Of a stretch of 64,000 bases of DNA, positions 24,473-33,422 are shown piece after piece (position 1 is the first letter of the stretch; the number at the start of each line of letters is the position of its first letter). Position numbers and translations under genes: made by a program. The notes beneath the pieces were generated by a model. It saw only the letters and a program-made list of their open reading frames with translations. It was not told the DNA's origin and did no database searches. The stretch lies in assembly GCA_027449865.1 (NCBI GenBank), contig DAIDKV010000058.1:1-64000 (forward strand). The letters are read 5' to 3'. The stretch comes from Planctomycetales bacterium (GTDB taxonomy: Bacteria > Planctomycetota > Planctomycetia > Isosphaerales > Isosphaeraceae).

Positions 24473-26234
24473 CCGAGGCGGGCGATGACGGGGCGTCAAT
24501 CGGCCAGCCTGGGATACCGGCCAATGCCGGATCGACGCCCGACTCGATCTGCTGGCGCGCCCAAAGATAATCGGCCTCGCGACCGAGTCGGAATTCGGGG
24601 TCGTGGCGGATGAAGGCGACAGCGCCATGGAACGCCGCCTCGCGCCGGCAGATCTCTGACCACCGCGACCGATCGAGGCGAAAATGGCGGGCGCATGGCT
24701 CGACGTCGATCGTCGGCGGCTCAACCCCTTCCGGCCAGCCGAACGCTCGACGCTCGCGAAGCTGGGCCAGCAGGTCTCGCGCCAGCTCGACATAGCCGCG
24801 AAGGTTCGGATGCTGGGCGTCGTGGAAGAATCGGTCGCCGGGAAGACCGTGCGGGTCGGCCCGTTCCAGCACGATCGGGGAGTCGACCAGGACGACCGAC
24901 GGGTACCTCGCGGCGATCTCACGATAGATCCGGCGGAGGTCTTCGCGCATCCGAAGCGGCATCCCGTCGCGTTCGCGGGCCTCGACATAGTGAGCCCGAG
25001 CCTCATCCCACTCGCCCCGCCGCTCGAGCAGTCGGGCCATCCGATACTGGACCTCGGCGAACTCGGGATGACGCGCAACCAGTTCACGATCCAGTTCAAG
25101 TGCGGCGTCTGGATCGGATTCCTCCAGCATCCGGACGCGCTCCACCTCGCGCGCGAAGGCCGCGCGCTCGGCCCTCGAGGTTGACGGCGCGAGGGCCGAG
25201 CGGCTTGGGTCGAAATCGACGTCATTCGAGACCGGCATGATGAGGATCGGCAGAATGCCGGCCCGCTCGGAGCCCGCGACGATCGCTTCGAGGCGGGCGG
25301 CGAACTCCTCGCGGATCGCCGTCGCCTCCTCGGTCATGAACGCCGGACGATCGACCAGCTCGCGAGTCGGGAACCGGGGTGGGCGGACGTGAATCCGCTG
25401 CCGGTCCCAAGCGGAGAGCGCCAGCCGGCAGGCTGGGGAGTATCGAAGGACGCTCGTTAACGACCCAGGCGAGAGAAGCGTGGGCATCTCGTCGTCGTAA
25501 TAGTTTCCCGGCTCACGCATCCAGGGGAATCGCGAGGCGAACTCGTTGTGGCCGACGCAGACGATCAGGGCGTCAGGCCGTCTTGCGATTCCCTCCAATT
25601 GTTTGTCGAGGTTCCGGATCATGGCGCCGCCCTGGGCGCGGATGTCTACCCGGATCGCCCGTCCCGGAAAGACGGATTTTAACGCCCATCCTGCGATCTG
25701 TGCGGCGGAGAGCCAGGGCGCGTAGGGTTCGCCCCTTGCGCTCGACTCGCCGACGACGACCAGCTCGATCGAGTCGTCCCCCTCGGATTTCGCCGTGCTC
25801 TTCCATGGGATCGGCTGGAGGTTCGGCGGCCAATCGCCCCGCTTCGACGTCCAGATCGTGGAGCCCAGGTCGAGAGTCGCCAGGCTGCCGAGCAGGATGA
25901 TCCCAGGCGCGAGCAGGCGGATTTGTCGACGCCGTCGGAGCCTGGGTTCCGCTCGCGAAAGGAGGCCGACCACGAACCCCCCGAAGATCATCCCGATCGA
26001 AATGGCCGCCGCGATCGCGTAGCCGTTGAGAATCGCGTCGATATAAAGGAGGGTCGCGCGGAGGCGGACTTCCTCCGGCAAGGAGACCCAGGCGGTTTCC
26101 AGTCGGCTGGAGGCCAGCTCGAAGAGTGCGGGGCCGAGGATCCAGCCCGTCGCGATCGCGACGGCGGCGACGATCGCCAGCACCGTCCTGAAGGCTCTCC
26201 AGACGATTGAGGGAACAGGGAGTGCCGATCTCAT
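24390..26234 (-). CDS. Membrane-anchored SGNH hydrolase with TPR-like segment
   Basis: The 614-residue protein begins with two membrane regions (VLAIVAAVAIATGWILGP, AIAAAISIGMIFGGFVVG) and a third hydrophobic helix near residue 110. The SGNH hydrolase core follows: VVVGESSARGEPY replaces the usual GDSxxxG nucleophile block, VCVGHNEFASRF gives the GxxxN block, and FFHDAQHPNLRGY supplies the catalytic Asp-x-x-His. Residues about 385-430 (VQYRMARLLERRGEWDEARA) look like a TPR pair. SGNH proteins of this layout are esterases or acyltransferases acting at the periplasmic face, often on polysaccharide or lipid. GGAGG 5 nt upstream supports the ATG at 26234. The C-terminus is Ser/Pro-rich. It is divergent from xseA. 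Confidence 0.75.
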   Translation of the reverse strand: MRSALPVPSIVWRAFRTVLAIVAAVAIATGWILGPALFELASSRLETAWVSLPEEVRLRATLLYIDAILNGYAIAAAISIGMIFGGFVVGLLSRAEPRLRRRRQIRLLAPGIILLGSLATLDLGSTIWTSKRGDWPPNLQPIPWKSTAKSEGDDSIELVVVGESSARGEPYAPWLSAAQIAGWALKSVFPGRAIRVDIRAQGGAMIRNLDKQLEGIARRPDALIVCVGHNEFASRFPWMREPGNYYDDEMPTLLSPGSLTSVLRYSPACRLALSAWDRQRIHVRPPRFPTRELVDRPAFMTEEATAIREEFAARLEAIVAGSERAGILPILIMPVSNDVDFDPSRSALAPSTSRAERAAFAREVERVRMLEESDPDAALELDRELVARHPEFAEVQYRMARLLERRGEWDEARAHYVEARERDGMPLRMREDLRRIYREIAARYPSVVLVDSPIVLERADPHGLPGDRFFHDAQHPNLRGYVELARDLLAQLRERRAFGWPEGVEPPTIDVEPCARHFRLDRSRWSEICRREAAFHGAVAFIRHDPEFRLGREADYLWARQQIESGVDPALAGIPGWPIDAPSSPASVTSPSRPSHADSPRPRESTSKMGSGPA

Positions 26235-26385
26235 GACCGCCTCCACGCGACCGAAGGCCGATCCGCGGGCGCCCGCGCTTCCCGCGCCCGGCCCTCATCA
26301 GTATACTGCGAACCGCCCCGGGGAGGGATCGGCCGACCGTCATCCCCGGCCGACGTTCCCCGCTCGCGACGAGGTCCGTACGCGC

Positions 26386-27564
26386 ATGCCCCCCGCCGAC
26401 GAACTTTTCGGTCCCGATATCGAGACGGTCTCCGAGCTGACCGCCCGGATCAAGGAATGCCTTGCATCGCAGTTCGACGAGGTCGCGATCCAGGGTGAGG
26501 TTTCGAACGTCGCACGGCCGAAATCCGGGCACGTTTACTTCACACTCAAGGACGACACTGCCTCGATCCGGGCTGTGCTCTGGCGGAATGAGGCACGCCG
26601 GCTCACCTTCGATCTCATCGACGGCCTCGCGGTTCGCGGCTTCGGCAGCGTGACCGTTTACGAGCCGAGGGGCGAGTATCAGCTTGTCGTCCGGCGAATG
26701 GAGCCGGAAGGCATCGGGGCGCTGGAGCTGGCGTTTCGACAGAGGTTTGCCCGGCTCGCGGCCGAGGGTCTTTTCGAGGCGGGCCGCAAGCGTCGGCTCC
26801 CCGAGTTCCCCAGGCGGATCGCCATTGTCTCCAGCCCGACCGGGGCCGCGGTTCGCGACGTCTTGCAGGTCACCGGCCGTCGATGGCCGCTCGCCGATGT
26901 CCTGATCGTCCCGACCCGCGTCCAGGGCGAGGGAGCCGACGTCGAGGTCGTCACCGCCATGGCGATGGCGAACCGCGTCGCCGATGTCGACGTTCTGATC
27001 ATCGCCCGGGGCGGCGGCAGTCTGGAGGACCTGTGGACCTTCAATGAGGAAACGGTCGTCCGCGCGATCGCGGCGTCTCGGGTGCCGGTCGTCTCGGCGA
27101 TCGGCCACGAGATCGACGTGACGCTCGCCGACCTCGTTGCCGACCGGCGTGCCCTGACTCCCAGCGAGGCGGGCGAGATCGTGGTTCCAGATGCCCGAGA
27201 GGTCGCGCAGCACCTTGACCACCTCGCCGGCCGGCTCCGGTCGGCTGGCCGTTCTCGCCTGGCCGACGCCCGGGTCCAGCTCGATCGCCTCGGAGATCGC
27301 GCCCGACAGGCTCTTCGACAGATGGCGAACCACCGGAGGGTTCGCCTTGCCCGGCTCGCCGCCGGTCTCGAAGCGATGAGCCCTCTGGCCGTCCTCGGGC
27401 GCGGGTACAGTCTCACTCTCCGCGACGATGATGTCTCGCTCATCCAATCCGCCGGTGAGATACGGGTCGGAGATCGGATTCACACACGACTCGCCCACGG
27501 TCGCCTCGTCAGCCGGGTCGAGTTGATCGACCCCGCCGACGATCGCCGGCTGGAACGAGCCTGA
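26386..27564 (+). CDS. xseA: Exodeoxyribonuclease VII large subunit
   Basis: The 392-residue protein carries the XseA layout: an N-terminal OB fold (LTARIKECLASQFDEVAIQG, HVYFTLKDD), then the catalytic region with RRIAIVSSPTGAAVRDVL, IIARGGGSLEDLWTFNEE and AIGHEIDVTLADLVADRRA. A coiled-coil segment and the C-terminal LGRGYSLTL follow. With XseB it degrades single-stranded DNA from both ends into oligonucleotides. I placed the start at the ATG before PPADELFG, where similarity begins. The coiled-coil part is shorter than in E. coli XseA (about 450 residues). It heads an operon with xseB, ispA, dxs and nadK. Confidence 0.96.
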   Translation: MPPADELFGPDIETVSELTARIKECLASQFDEVAIQGEVSNVARPKSGHVYFTLKDDTASIRAVLWRNEARRLTFDLIDGLAVRGFGSVTVYEPRGEYQLVVRRMEPEGIGALELAFRQRFARLAAEGLFEAGRKRRLPEFPRRIAIVSSPTGAAVRDVLQVTGRRWPLADVLIVPTRVQGEGADVEVVTAMAMANRVADVDVLIIARGGGSLEDLWTFNEETVVRAIAASRVPVVSAIGHEIDVTLADLVADRRALTPSEAGEIVVPDAREVAQHLDHLAGRLRSAGRSRLADARVQLDRLGDRARQALRQMANHRRVRLARLAAGLEAMSPLAVLGRGYSLTLRDDDVSLIQSAGEIRVGDRIHTRLAHGRLVSRVELIDPADDRRLERA

Positions 27565-27603
27565 CTCGGACGATCCCACCGGACTCTGGAGCCCCGGACC
27601 ACC

Positions 27604-27945
27604 ATGCCCGAACCGCCGCCACCCCGTTTCGAGGAAGCCCTGGACCAGATCGAGCGGATCGTCGCCGATCTCGAGCGAGGCGAGCCCTCGCTCAACGCCG
27701 CGCTCGGGAAGTACGAGGAGGGCGTCCGTCTACTTCGAGACTGCTATGAGCTGCTTGAGCAGGCCGAGCGGTCCGTCGCCCTTCTGACCGGTGTGGACAG
27801 CCAGGGAACCCCCGAGACCGCCCCGTTCGACGCGACGGCCACCTCGGCCGATTCCGGAACCTCCCGAGGCAAAACACGCGACCGACGGTCCGCGGCCCCT
27901 CCGACCGCATCCGGCCCCTCCGAGATCGACGATCTCCCCTTTTGA
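27604..27945 (+). CDS. xseB: Exodeoxyribonuclease VII small subunit
   Basis: The 113-residue protein has the XseB core in its first 65 residues: PRFEEALDQIERIVADLERG, LNAALGKYEEGVRLLRDCYE and LLEQAERSV. It binds several-fold to the XseA coiled coil to form active exonuclease VII. The remaining 45 residues are a Pro/Ser/Thr-rich tail not found in the compact versions of the family. The gene starts 39 bp after xseA on the same strand. Confidence 0.95.
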   Translation: MPEPPPPRFEEALDQIERIVADLERGEPSLNAALGKYEEGVRLLRDCYELLEQAERSVALLTGVDSQGTPETAPFDATATSADSGTSRGKTRDRRSAAPPTASGPSEIDDLPF

Positions 27946-28244
27946 TGGGCCTCGGGTGTCCGGTCCAACCCTTCGAAACCGCCCCGCTCGCCCCCCGACG
28001 CCGGAAGAGGCCTATCCAGCTCCCCTAGACTCACTTTATCTTGTAAAGGAGACGCGGGTCCTCTGTGGACAATCGCGCGGGGAATGCCCACAATAACTCC
28101 GCCTGACCGGTCGATCGGCGACGATGGGATCGGTGGGCGGGGCGTGGCTAGTCGGGCTCGTTGAGCGGAAGTCTCGGGACGGCCACGGATTACGGGCAAA
28201 GCCGGGCCATCGGCACGCGGTACAGGACGATGACGACGGGGACC

Positions 28245-29177
28245 ATGACGAGTTCTGCGACGCGAGCGATCGGGCCATCGGGTTTGGATGAATACCTTCA
28301 CCGGGCCCGTCGGGTCGTGGAGGAAGCGCTGGCGGCCTCTCTTCCGCTTGTGGAGGAGGGCCCCGACACAGCCTGTCCCTCTCGGCTGGCCGGGGCGATG
28401 CAATATAGCCTGCTCGGCGGCGGCAAGCGGCTGCGGCCGGTCCTCTGCCTGATGGCGGCCGAAGCCTGCGGCGCCGACCCGTCAGCGGCGATCCCGGCAG
28501 CGTGTGCCCTGGAAATGGTGCACACTTATTCGTTGATTCATGATGACTTGCCGGCGATGGACGACGACGATCTTCGGCGTGGTCGTCCGACGTGTCACAA
28601 GGCGTTTGACGAGGCCACGGCGATTCTGGCTGGCGACGGGCTTTTGACACTGGCGTTTGAGGTGATTGCCCGGGAGGTCCAGCCGCCGCTTGCGGCGTTG
28701 CGGTGTATCCGGATTCTTGCGGAAGCGGCCGGACCGCTGGGGATGGTCGCCGGTCAGATGGCCGACCTTGAGGCGGAGGGGCGACTGGAGGACGGGACGC
28801 TTGCCGAACTCGAGGCGATCCATCGCCGGAAGACGGGGGCTCTGCTCCGGGCTCCGCTGCGGATGGGTGCCGCGATCGCCGGGGCCGATGACGAGCGGGC
28901 CGAGGCCCTCGACCGTTACGGCAAGGCGGTCGGGCTCGCCTTCCAGATCGTCGACGACCTGCTCGACGTGCAGGGAGACGAGGCGAAGCTGGGCAAGCGC
29001 GTGGGCAAGGATTCCGAGCTGGGCAAATGGACGTACCCCCGGTTCCTGGGTGTCGACGGCAGCCGCCGCCGCGCCCGGCAACTGGCCGAGGAGGCAGTTG
29101 CGGCCCTGGAGCCGCTCGGCGATCGTGCCGATGGCCTTCGCGGGCTGGCGCTGGCACTTTTGGAAAGGGACCGTTGA
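28245..29177 (+). CDS. ispA: Polyprenyl (farnesyl/geranylgeranyl) diphosphate synthase
   Basis: The 310-residue enzyme has all trans-prenyltransferase marks: MQYSLLGGGKRLRP, the first Asp-rich motif IHDDLPAMDDDDLRRG, GDGLLTLAF, GQMADLEAEG, and the second Asp-rich motif FQIVDDLLD followed by GKRVGKD. It condenses isopentenyl diphosphate with allylic diphosphates; the DDLPAMDDDD form with two extra residues is typical of bacterial short-chain (C15-C20) enzymes. The exact start is uncertain: ATG codons at 28230 and 28245 are both possible, and no ribosome-binding site decides. Its stop overlaps the dxs start (TGATG). Bases 27946-28244 hold no other gene; an AT-richer patch near 28030-28050 could be an internal promoter. 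Confidence 0.93.
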   Translation: MTSSATRAIGPSGLDEYLHRARRVVEEALAASLPLVEEGPDTACPSRLAGAMQYSLLGGGKRLRPVLCLMAAEACGADPSAAIPAACALEMVHTYSLIHDDLPAMDDDDLRRGRPTCHKAFDEATAILAGDGLLTLAFEVIAREVQPPLAALRCIRILAEAAGPLGMVAGQMADLEAEGRLEDGTLAELEAIHRRKTGALLRAPLRMGAAIAGADDERAEALDRYGKAVGLAFQIVDDLLDVQGDEAKLGKRVGKDSELGKWTYPRFLGVDGSRRRARQLAEEAVAALEPLGDRADGLRGLALALLERDR

Positions 29178-31177
29178 TGCAGCTTCCGGACTCGGTGCTC
29201 GGTCGCGTCCACTCGCCGGCCGACTTGAAGGGGCTCTCCGACGCCGAACTCGAGCAACTCGCCGCCGATATGCGAGCCGAGTTGATCGATGTGGTCGGAC
29301 GGCGATCGGCGCACTTCGCCAGTAATCTTGGTGTCGTCGAACTCTGCCTGGCGCTGCACCTGTCCTTCGATTTCACCCAGGACCGGCTGATCTGGGACAC
29401 CGGCCACCAGATCTACCCGCACAAGCTCATCACCGGCCGCGCCGCTCAGCTCAAGACGATCCGGACGAAGGGCGGCCTGATGGGCTACCCCAACCCGGCC
29501 GAGAGCCCGTATGACCTCTTCATGACGGGCCATGCCGGATGCGCTCCGTCGACGGCCCTGGGGCTGAAGGCGGGCGACGAGCTTGTCGGAGAGCCGCACC
29601 GGCATTCGGTCGCGGTGATCGGCGACGGAGCCTTACCCTCGGGCATCGTCTTCGAGGCGTTCAACCACGCCGGCGGGCTGAAGCAGAAGTTGCTCGTCAT
29701 TCTGAATGACAACAAGATGTCGATCTGCCCCCGCGTCGGCGGCGTGGCGGAGTATCTCGACCGAGCCCGGATGTCCAGCACGTACAACGACTGGAACCGC
29801 CGGGTGAAGTGGCTCCTGCCGAACATTCCGCTCGTCGGCGAGCACGCCGAGCGGCTTCTGCAGCAGTTCAAGGACGGGATCAAGGCGTCGCTCCATCATG
29901 GGATGCTCTTCGAGGAGATGGGCCTGGTTTACCTGGGCCCGATCGATGGGCACGACATCAAGACGCTGCGCACCTATCTCGAACGGGTCAAGGATATGGA
30001 CGGGCCCGTCTTGCTCCATGTCCTGACGAACAAGGGGCACGGCTTCGAGCCGGCCGTCAAGGATCCGGTCAAGTATCACGCCCCGGCTCCTTTCCAGCAG
30101 GCGGGCGACGGCATCGTTCCGCTCAAGACCTCGACGAGCCGAACCTACACCGACGCCGTCAGTGACGCGCTTTATGACGCCTGCTCACGCGACCCGAAGG
30201 TCGCCGTGATCACCGCCGCGATGTGCGAGGGGAACAAGCTTCAGCGCATCCGGGAAGACTTTCCGTCGCAGTTCTTCGACGTCGGTATTTGCGAGAGCCA
30301 CGCGGTGGCCTTCGCTGGTGGGATGGCGAAATCCGGCGCCCGGCCGGTGGTCGACATCTACAGCACGTTCCTCCAGCGCTCCTACGACCAGATCTTCCAG
30401 GAAGTCGCGCTTCAAAACCTACCGGTGGTCTTCTGCCTCGACCGCGCCGGGCTGGTCGGTGCCGACGGCCCAACTCACCACGGGTCGTATGATCTGGCTT
30501 ACATGCGGGTTTTCCCCAACATGACCGTGATGGCCCCCGGCGACGAGAGCGACATCGGACCGATGTTCGCCTTCGCCTTTGGGCACGACGGCCCGGTCGC
30601 GATGCGATATCCCCGCGCCAAGCTCGACATCATCGAGCGCGACGTCCAGCCGGTGGAGCTCGGCCAGGCCGAAATTCTCGACTGGGAGACCGACGGGATG
30701 CTGATCGCCTGCGGCGGGATGGTGGGGACCTGCCTCCGCGTCGCCGAGCGACTCAAGAGCCTGTACGGGCTAAGGGTCGGAGTGATCAACGCCCGGTTCA
30801 TCAAGCCTCTCGACCGCGAGACAATCCTCAAGGCCATCGAGGAATGCGGCTTCGTGCTGACGGTCGAAGAGGGTTGCCTGCCAGGCGGCTTCGGCTCGGC
30901 CGTGCTTGAAGCCGCCAACGACGCCGGACTGCCGACATCGCATATCCGCCGCCTGGGGCTCCCAGATCGCTACGTCATGCACGCCGAGCGCGACGAGCAG
31001 CTTGCCGAGGTCGGTCTCGATGTCGAGGGAATCACCCGCGCGGCGATGGACCTCGCCCGGTCGGTCGGCCTCTCGATCGCCGAACCGTCAAAGGGAATCG
31101 CAGGCAACGGTAACGGCAACGGCAACGGACCGACACCAGGCGCGATGGTCGGGAACTCGGCGGCCGGCGTCCACTGA
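29177..31177 (+). CDS. dxs: 1-deoxy-D-xylulose-5-phosphate synthase
   Basis: The 666-residue enzyme condenses pyruvate and glyceraldehyde 3-phosphate using thiamine diphosphate, the first step of the MEP isoprenoid pathway. Visible are HFASNLGVVELCLALH and WDTGHQIYPHKLITGR. The ThDP/Mg site is IGDGALPSGIVFEAFNHAG to LNDNKMSI. The transketolase Pyr domain has FFDVGICESHAVAFAGGMA with the catalytic Glu and FCLDRAGLVGADGPTHHG, and a C-terminal domain completes it. The ATG overlaps the ispA stop in TGATG, so the two precursor-supply enzymes are translationally coupled. The C-terminus has an unusual GNGNGNGNG tract encoded by a hexanucleotide repeat at 31103-31126. Confidence 0.96.
   Translation: MQLPDSVLGRVHSPADLKGLSDAELEQLAADMRAELIDVVGRRSAHFASNLGVVELCLALHLSFDFTQDRLIWDTGHQIYPHKLITGRAAQLKTIRTKGGLMGYPNPAESPYDLFMTGHAGCAPSTALGLKAGDELVGEPHRHSVAVIGDGALPSGIVFEAFNHAGGLKQKLLVILNDNKMSICPRVGGVAEYLDRARMSSTYNDWNRRVKWLLPNIPLVGEHAERLLQQFKDGIKASLHHGMLFEEMGLVYLGPIDGHDIKTLRTYLERVKDMDGPVLLHVLTNKGHGFEPAVKDPVKYHAPAPFQQAGDGIVPLKTSTSRTYTDAVSDALYDACSRDPKVAVITAAMCEGNKLQRIREDFPSQFFDVGICESHAVAFAGGMAKSGARPVVDIYSTFLQRSYDQIFQEVALQNLPVVFCLDRAGLVGADGPTHHGSYDLAYMRVFPNMTVMAPGDESDIGPMFAFAFGHDGPVAMRYPRAKLDIIERDVQPVELGQAEILDWETDGMLIACGGMVGTCLRVAERLKSLYGLRVGVINARFIKPLDRETILKAIEECGFVLTVEEGCLPGGFGSAVLEAANDAGLPTSHIRRLGLPDRYVMHAERDEQLAEVGLDVEGITRAAMDLARSVGLSIAEPSKGIAGNGNGNGNGPTPGAMVGNSAAGVH
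31103..31126 (+). repeat. GGCAAC hexanucleotide repeat in the 3' end of dxs
   Basis: Four consecutive copies of GGCAAC (one reads GGTAAC) encode alternating Gly-Asn. The tract lies after the last conserved domain, in a tail that should tolerate changes in repeat number. Confidence 0.7.
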
Positions 31178-31193
31178 TCGATCGGGGAAACGG

Positions 31194-32126
31194 ATGGGAA
31201 CGCCCGAGACCACGGCCGAATCCTCGGCGGGCTCATCGCCGGTGCCCCATCCCGGCTCGATGCGCCTGGCGCTTCTGGGCAATGGGACGAAGCGAGCGGT
31301 CCACGCGGTGGCCGACGCGCTCCGCGTCGCGATCGAGGAGACGCCCGGTCTGGAGCTCTCGGGGGTCGACCTCTCGGCCGATTCCCGATTGGTCGACCTG
31401 CCGGCCGACGTCGCGGTGGTTCTCGGCGGCGACGGGACGGTCCTGCACACAGCGCGTCGGATGGAGGACCGTCCGACGCCGGTCCTCGGCGTGAACCTCG
31501 GCCGGCTGGGCTTTCTCGCCGACCTGACTCCGGCGGAGTTCACCCACCGGATGGCCGACCTGGCCGTCCGACAGTACACGATTGAAAACTTGATGGCATT
31601 TGAATGCACGCTGACGCCGCGTCAGGGCCCGACGCGGACGTTTCGCGGGCTGAACGATGCAGTGATCCGGGCGGCGCCGATGTTTCACCTGGTCGAGATT
31701 GGCCTATCGATCGATGGTGAGAGCGTGATGACCTACCGGGTGGACGGCCTGATCCTGGCCACGCCGGTCGGCTCGACGGCGCACAGTCTCTCGGCGGGCG
31801 GTCCGATTTTGCCACCGAACGCGCACATGTTCGTGGTGACGCCGATTTGCCCGCACACCCTGACCCAGCGCCCACTGGTGGACAGTGCCCACAAGGTTTA
31901 CGAGGCGACGGTGCGAGGCGAACGGGTCTCGACGATGCTGGTGATCGACGGCCAGGTGCAGGTCCCGCTACGATCGGGCGATCGAGTGACGGTCCGTCGA
32001 GGCCGAACGCCGTTCCCGATGGTCCGCCTGCCGGGTCACAGCTTCTACCGGACCCTTCGCGCCAAGCTCGGCTGGGGCGCCCTGCCCCGCCCCGACGGCA
32101 GCCTCTCGGATCATGAGAGCGGCTGA
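31194..32126 (+). CDS. nadK: NAD kinase
   Basis: The 310-residue enzyme phosphorylates NAD to NADP. The ATP/polyphosphate-binding GGDGTVLHTAR motif lies at about residue 80, followed by VLGVNLGRLGFLADLTP, the FRGLNDAVI segment that replaces the usual NE-type motif, and YRVDGLILATPVGSTAHSLS with the NAD-binding Asp and Thr/Gly loop. SAGGPILPPNAHMFVVTPICPH matches the C-terminal beta domain. GGGGAA lies about 5 nt before the ATG at 31194, 16 bp after the dxs stop, so it belongs to the isoprenoid operon. NADPH demand by the MEP pathway gives a plausible reason for the linkage. Confidence 0.94.
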   Translation: MGTPETTAESSAGSSPVPHPGSMRLALLGNGTKRAVHAVADALRVAIEETPGLELSGVDLSADSRLVDLPADVAVVLGGDGTVLHTARRMEDRPTPVLGVNLGRLGFLADLTPAEFTHRMADLAVRQYTIENLMAFECTLTPRQGPTRTFRGLNDAVIRAAPMFHLVEIGLSIDGESVMTYRVDGLILATPVGSTAHSLSAGGPILPPNAHMFVVTPICPHTLTQRPLVDSAHKVYEATVRGERVSTMLVIDGQVQVPLRSGDRVTVRRGRTPFPMVRLPGHSFYRTLRAKLGWGALPRPDGSLSDHESG

Positions 32127-32353
32127 GCGAGCCGGATCGTTCGGAAGGCGATGAGTGATCCTTCTCGATTCGGGGCCACAAACCCAGGCTGAAAAATGTG
32201 CCCTGGCACGCCCTCTGGAGGGGGCAAGGAGGGAAGAGTGCTCCGGTTCCCCTCAAGTCCCGGGGAGAAACCGGTCGCCTGCTAGAATTGGCCCGTCCTA
32301 GAGGATAGACATGGCTTCGAGCACGATCGGACGGGTCGTGAGCCTGACCCTGG
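32127..32353. other. Gene-free stretch after nadK
   Basis: No gene is visible here. It lies between the nadK stop and the fragment of a DUF4058-like gene. The sequence is slightly less GC-rich than the coding regions, and no clear terminator stands out. Confidence 0.35.
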
Positions 32354-32445
32354 ATATCCCCACACCGCTGGAGACGACCTACTAGCAAGCCTTGGCCGAC
32401 TTCCCGGCGGTGCTTCATGGCGCTCATCGAGCCGACAGGACGTGG
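32354..32445 (+). pseudogene. 3' fragment of a DUF4058-like gene with a stop codon
   Basis: Read in one frame, this fragment gives DIPTPLETTY, a TAG, then QALADFPAVLHG. The intact gene at 38118-38855 has YIPAPLEATYQQAWADFPAVLQG at its C-terminus. Bases 32398-32416 (the ACTTCCCGGCGGTGCTTCA stretch) are identical between the two copies, and the stop arises from a CAG-to-TAG change. There is no sign of the rest of the gene upstream. It is a relic of another copy of this family. Confidence 0.7.
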
Positions 32446-32494
32446 TTGTGAGGGCCCCGCTGCGCGGGCGTTTGGGACCCTCTCTGTCCAATTC

Positions 32495-33220
32495 CTAAAG
32501 ATAGGGTACTTCCTGGGATTCCTTCTGTGCCTCGTTGCTCGAAGGTACGGGAGGCGCCGGAGGTGCTTCCTCGTCGGGCGGTACGCGCAGATCGACGTTT
32601 GGGAGATCGTCCGTCGACGGCGAGGCCCGCACTGGTGCCATCGGGGCCGGGACGGCGTGAGGGAAGGTTTCATCCACGGGAGGAACCTGTTCATCCTCGA
32701 AAGGCGGGCGTACGTCGGGCTGGGCAGGGCCGTCGAGTTTCACCAGTGCGACAAAGTATCGGTAGCGGTTTCCGGCGTCATAACCGCTGATCAGGATTTC
32801 CTGGCCGGGCCATAGAGACCGCATTGCCCGTCCCAGATCATTGTGATTCCGGATTCGCCAGGATCGTCCGGTCCCACGCTCGACGACCCAGGTGACGATA
32901 TCGCCGGAGGTCAGCTGGGTCGGAGGGCTGTAGATGGGCGTTCCGGACGGAACGAGGCGTCGGACCCTGATGCGAGCCGCGGGCGAAGACGGGTCGACAC
33001 GGAGAACCCTCACGCCGCAGACCCGACCGTTGTCGAAGTTGCCCGCCATGATCCCCAATCGAGGCGGTGGTATCTTCTGGACATACGTTTGTGCACGATT
33101 AATAGTGCCGTGTGCATTTTCGGCCTCCTGTGCGAACAATCCACCCGGACCGGCCATCCCGAGGATCGCCGCGAGGATGAGCGGAGGGATCGGGGCGCGG
33201 CCCCGGCGCATCGCGAACAT
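32495..33220 (-). CDS. Exported protein with PDZ-like domain
   Basis: The 241-residue product has a signal peptide (APIPPLILAAILGMAGPGGLFAQ) and a central domain of about 110 residues that looks PDZ-like: RLGIMAGNFDNGRVCGVRVL, VDPSSPAARIRV, QLTSGDIVTWVVERG, and RAMRSLWPGQEILI. A Pro-rich, acidic tail follows (PPDEEAPPAPPVP). AAGGAG 8 nt upstream fixes the ATG at 33220. PDZ domains bind protein C-termini, often in proteolysis or scaffolding; no protease domain is present here. It lies 202 bp downstream of a small Cys-rich exported protein on the same strand. Confidence 0.65.
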   Translation of the reverse strand: MFAMRRGRAPIPPLILAAILGMAGPGGLFAQEAENAHGTINRAQTYVQKIPPPRLGIMAGNFDNGRVCGVRVLRVDPSSPAARIRVRRLVPSGTPIYSPPTQLTSGDIVTWVVERGTGRSWRIRNHNDLGRAMRSLWPGQEILISGYDAGNRYRYFVALVKLDGPAQPDVRPPFEDEQVPPVDETFPHAVPAPMAPVRASPSTDDLPNVDLRVPPDEEAPPAPPVPSSNEAQKESQEVPYL

Positions 33221-33422
33221 TTTGATCGCTCCTTGTGGAAGTGAGGTAGGGCGGCGCGCCGGTCGTCCTCGCCGTCCGGGAGACGCTCCGGACTCGTCCG
33301 CGAGCCTCGGTCTCGCCGCGCTCGCCTCTGTCATCCGAGGATGACTCGGCCCGGCATCGCCGCCTCGACGCCGGGCACGTGGCCTTCAGCATCGAAAGTA
33401 GGGAACGTTCGAGGCGAGACGA

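Noticed and set aside
25573-27579. 668-codon open frame on the minus strand across the SGNH gene and xseA
   Set aside because: It spans two real genes and their divergent promoter; part of it repeats the SGNH DNA in another frame and no motif is present.
31103-31126. Hexanucleotide repeat in dxs as a phase-variation switch
   Set aside because: A six-base unit keeps the frame, so changes in copy number would only alter a disordered tail.
32417-32815. 132-codon ORF on the plus strand
   Set aside because: It runs through the DUF4058 relic and antisense to the PDZ-like protein gene, and has no recognisable features.
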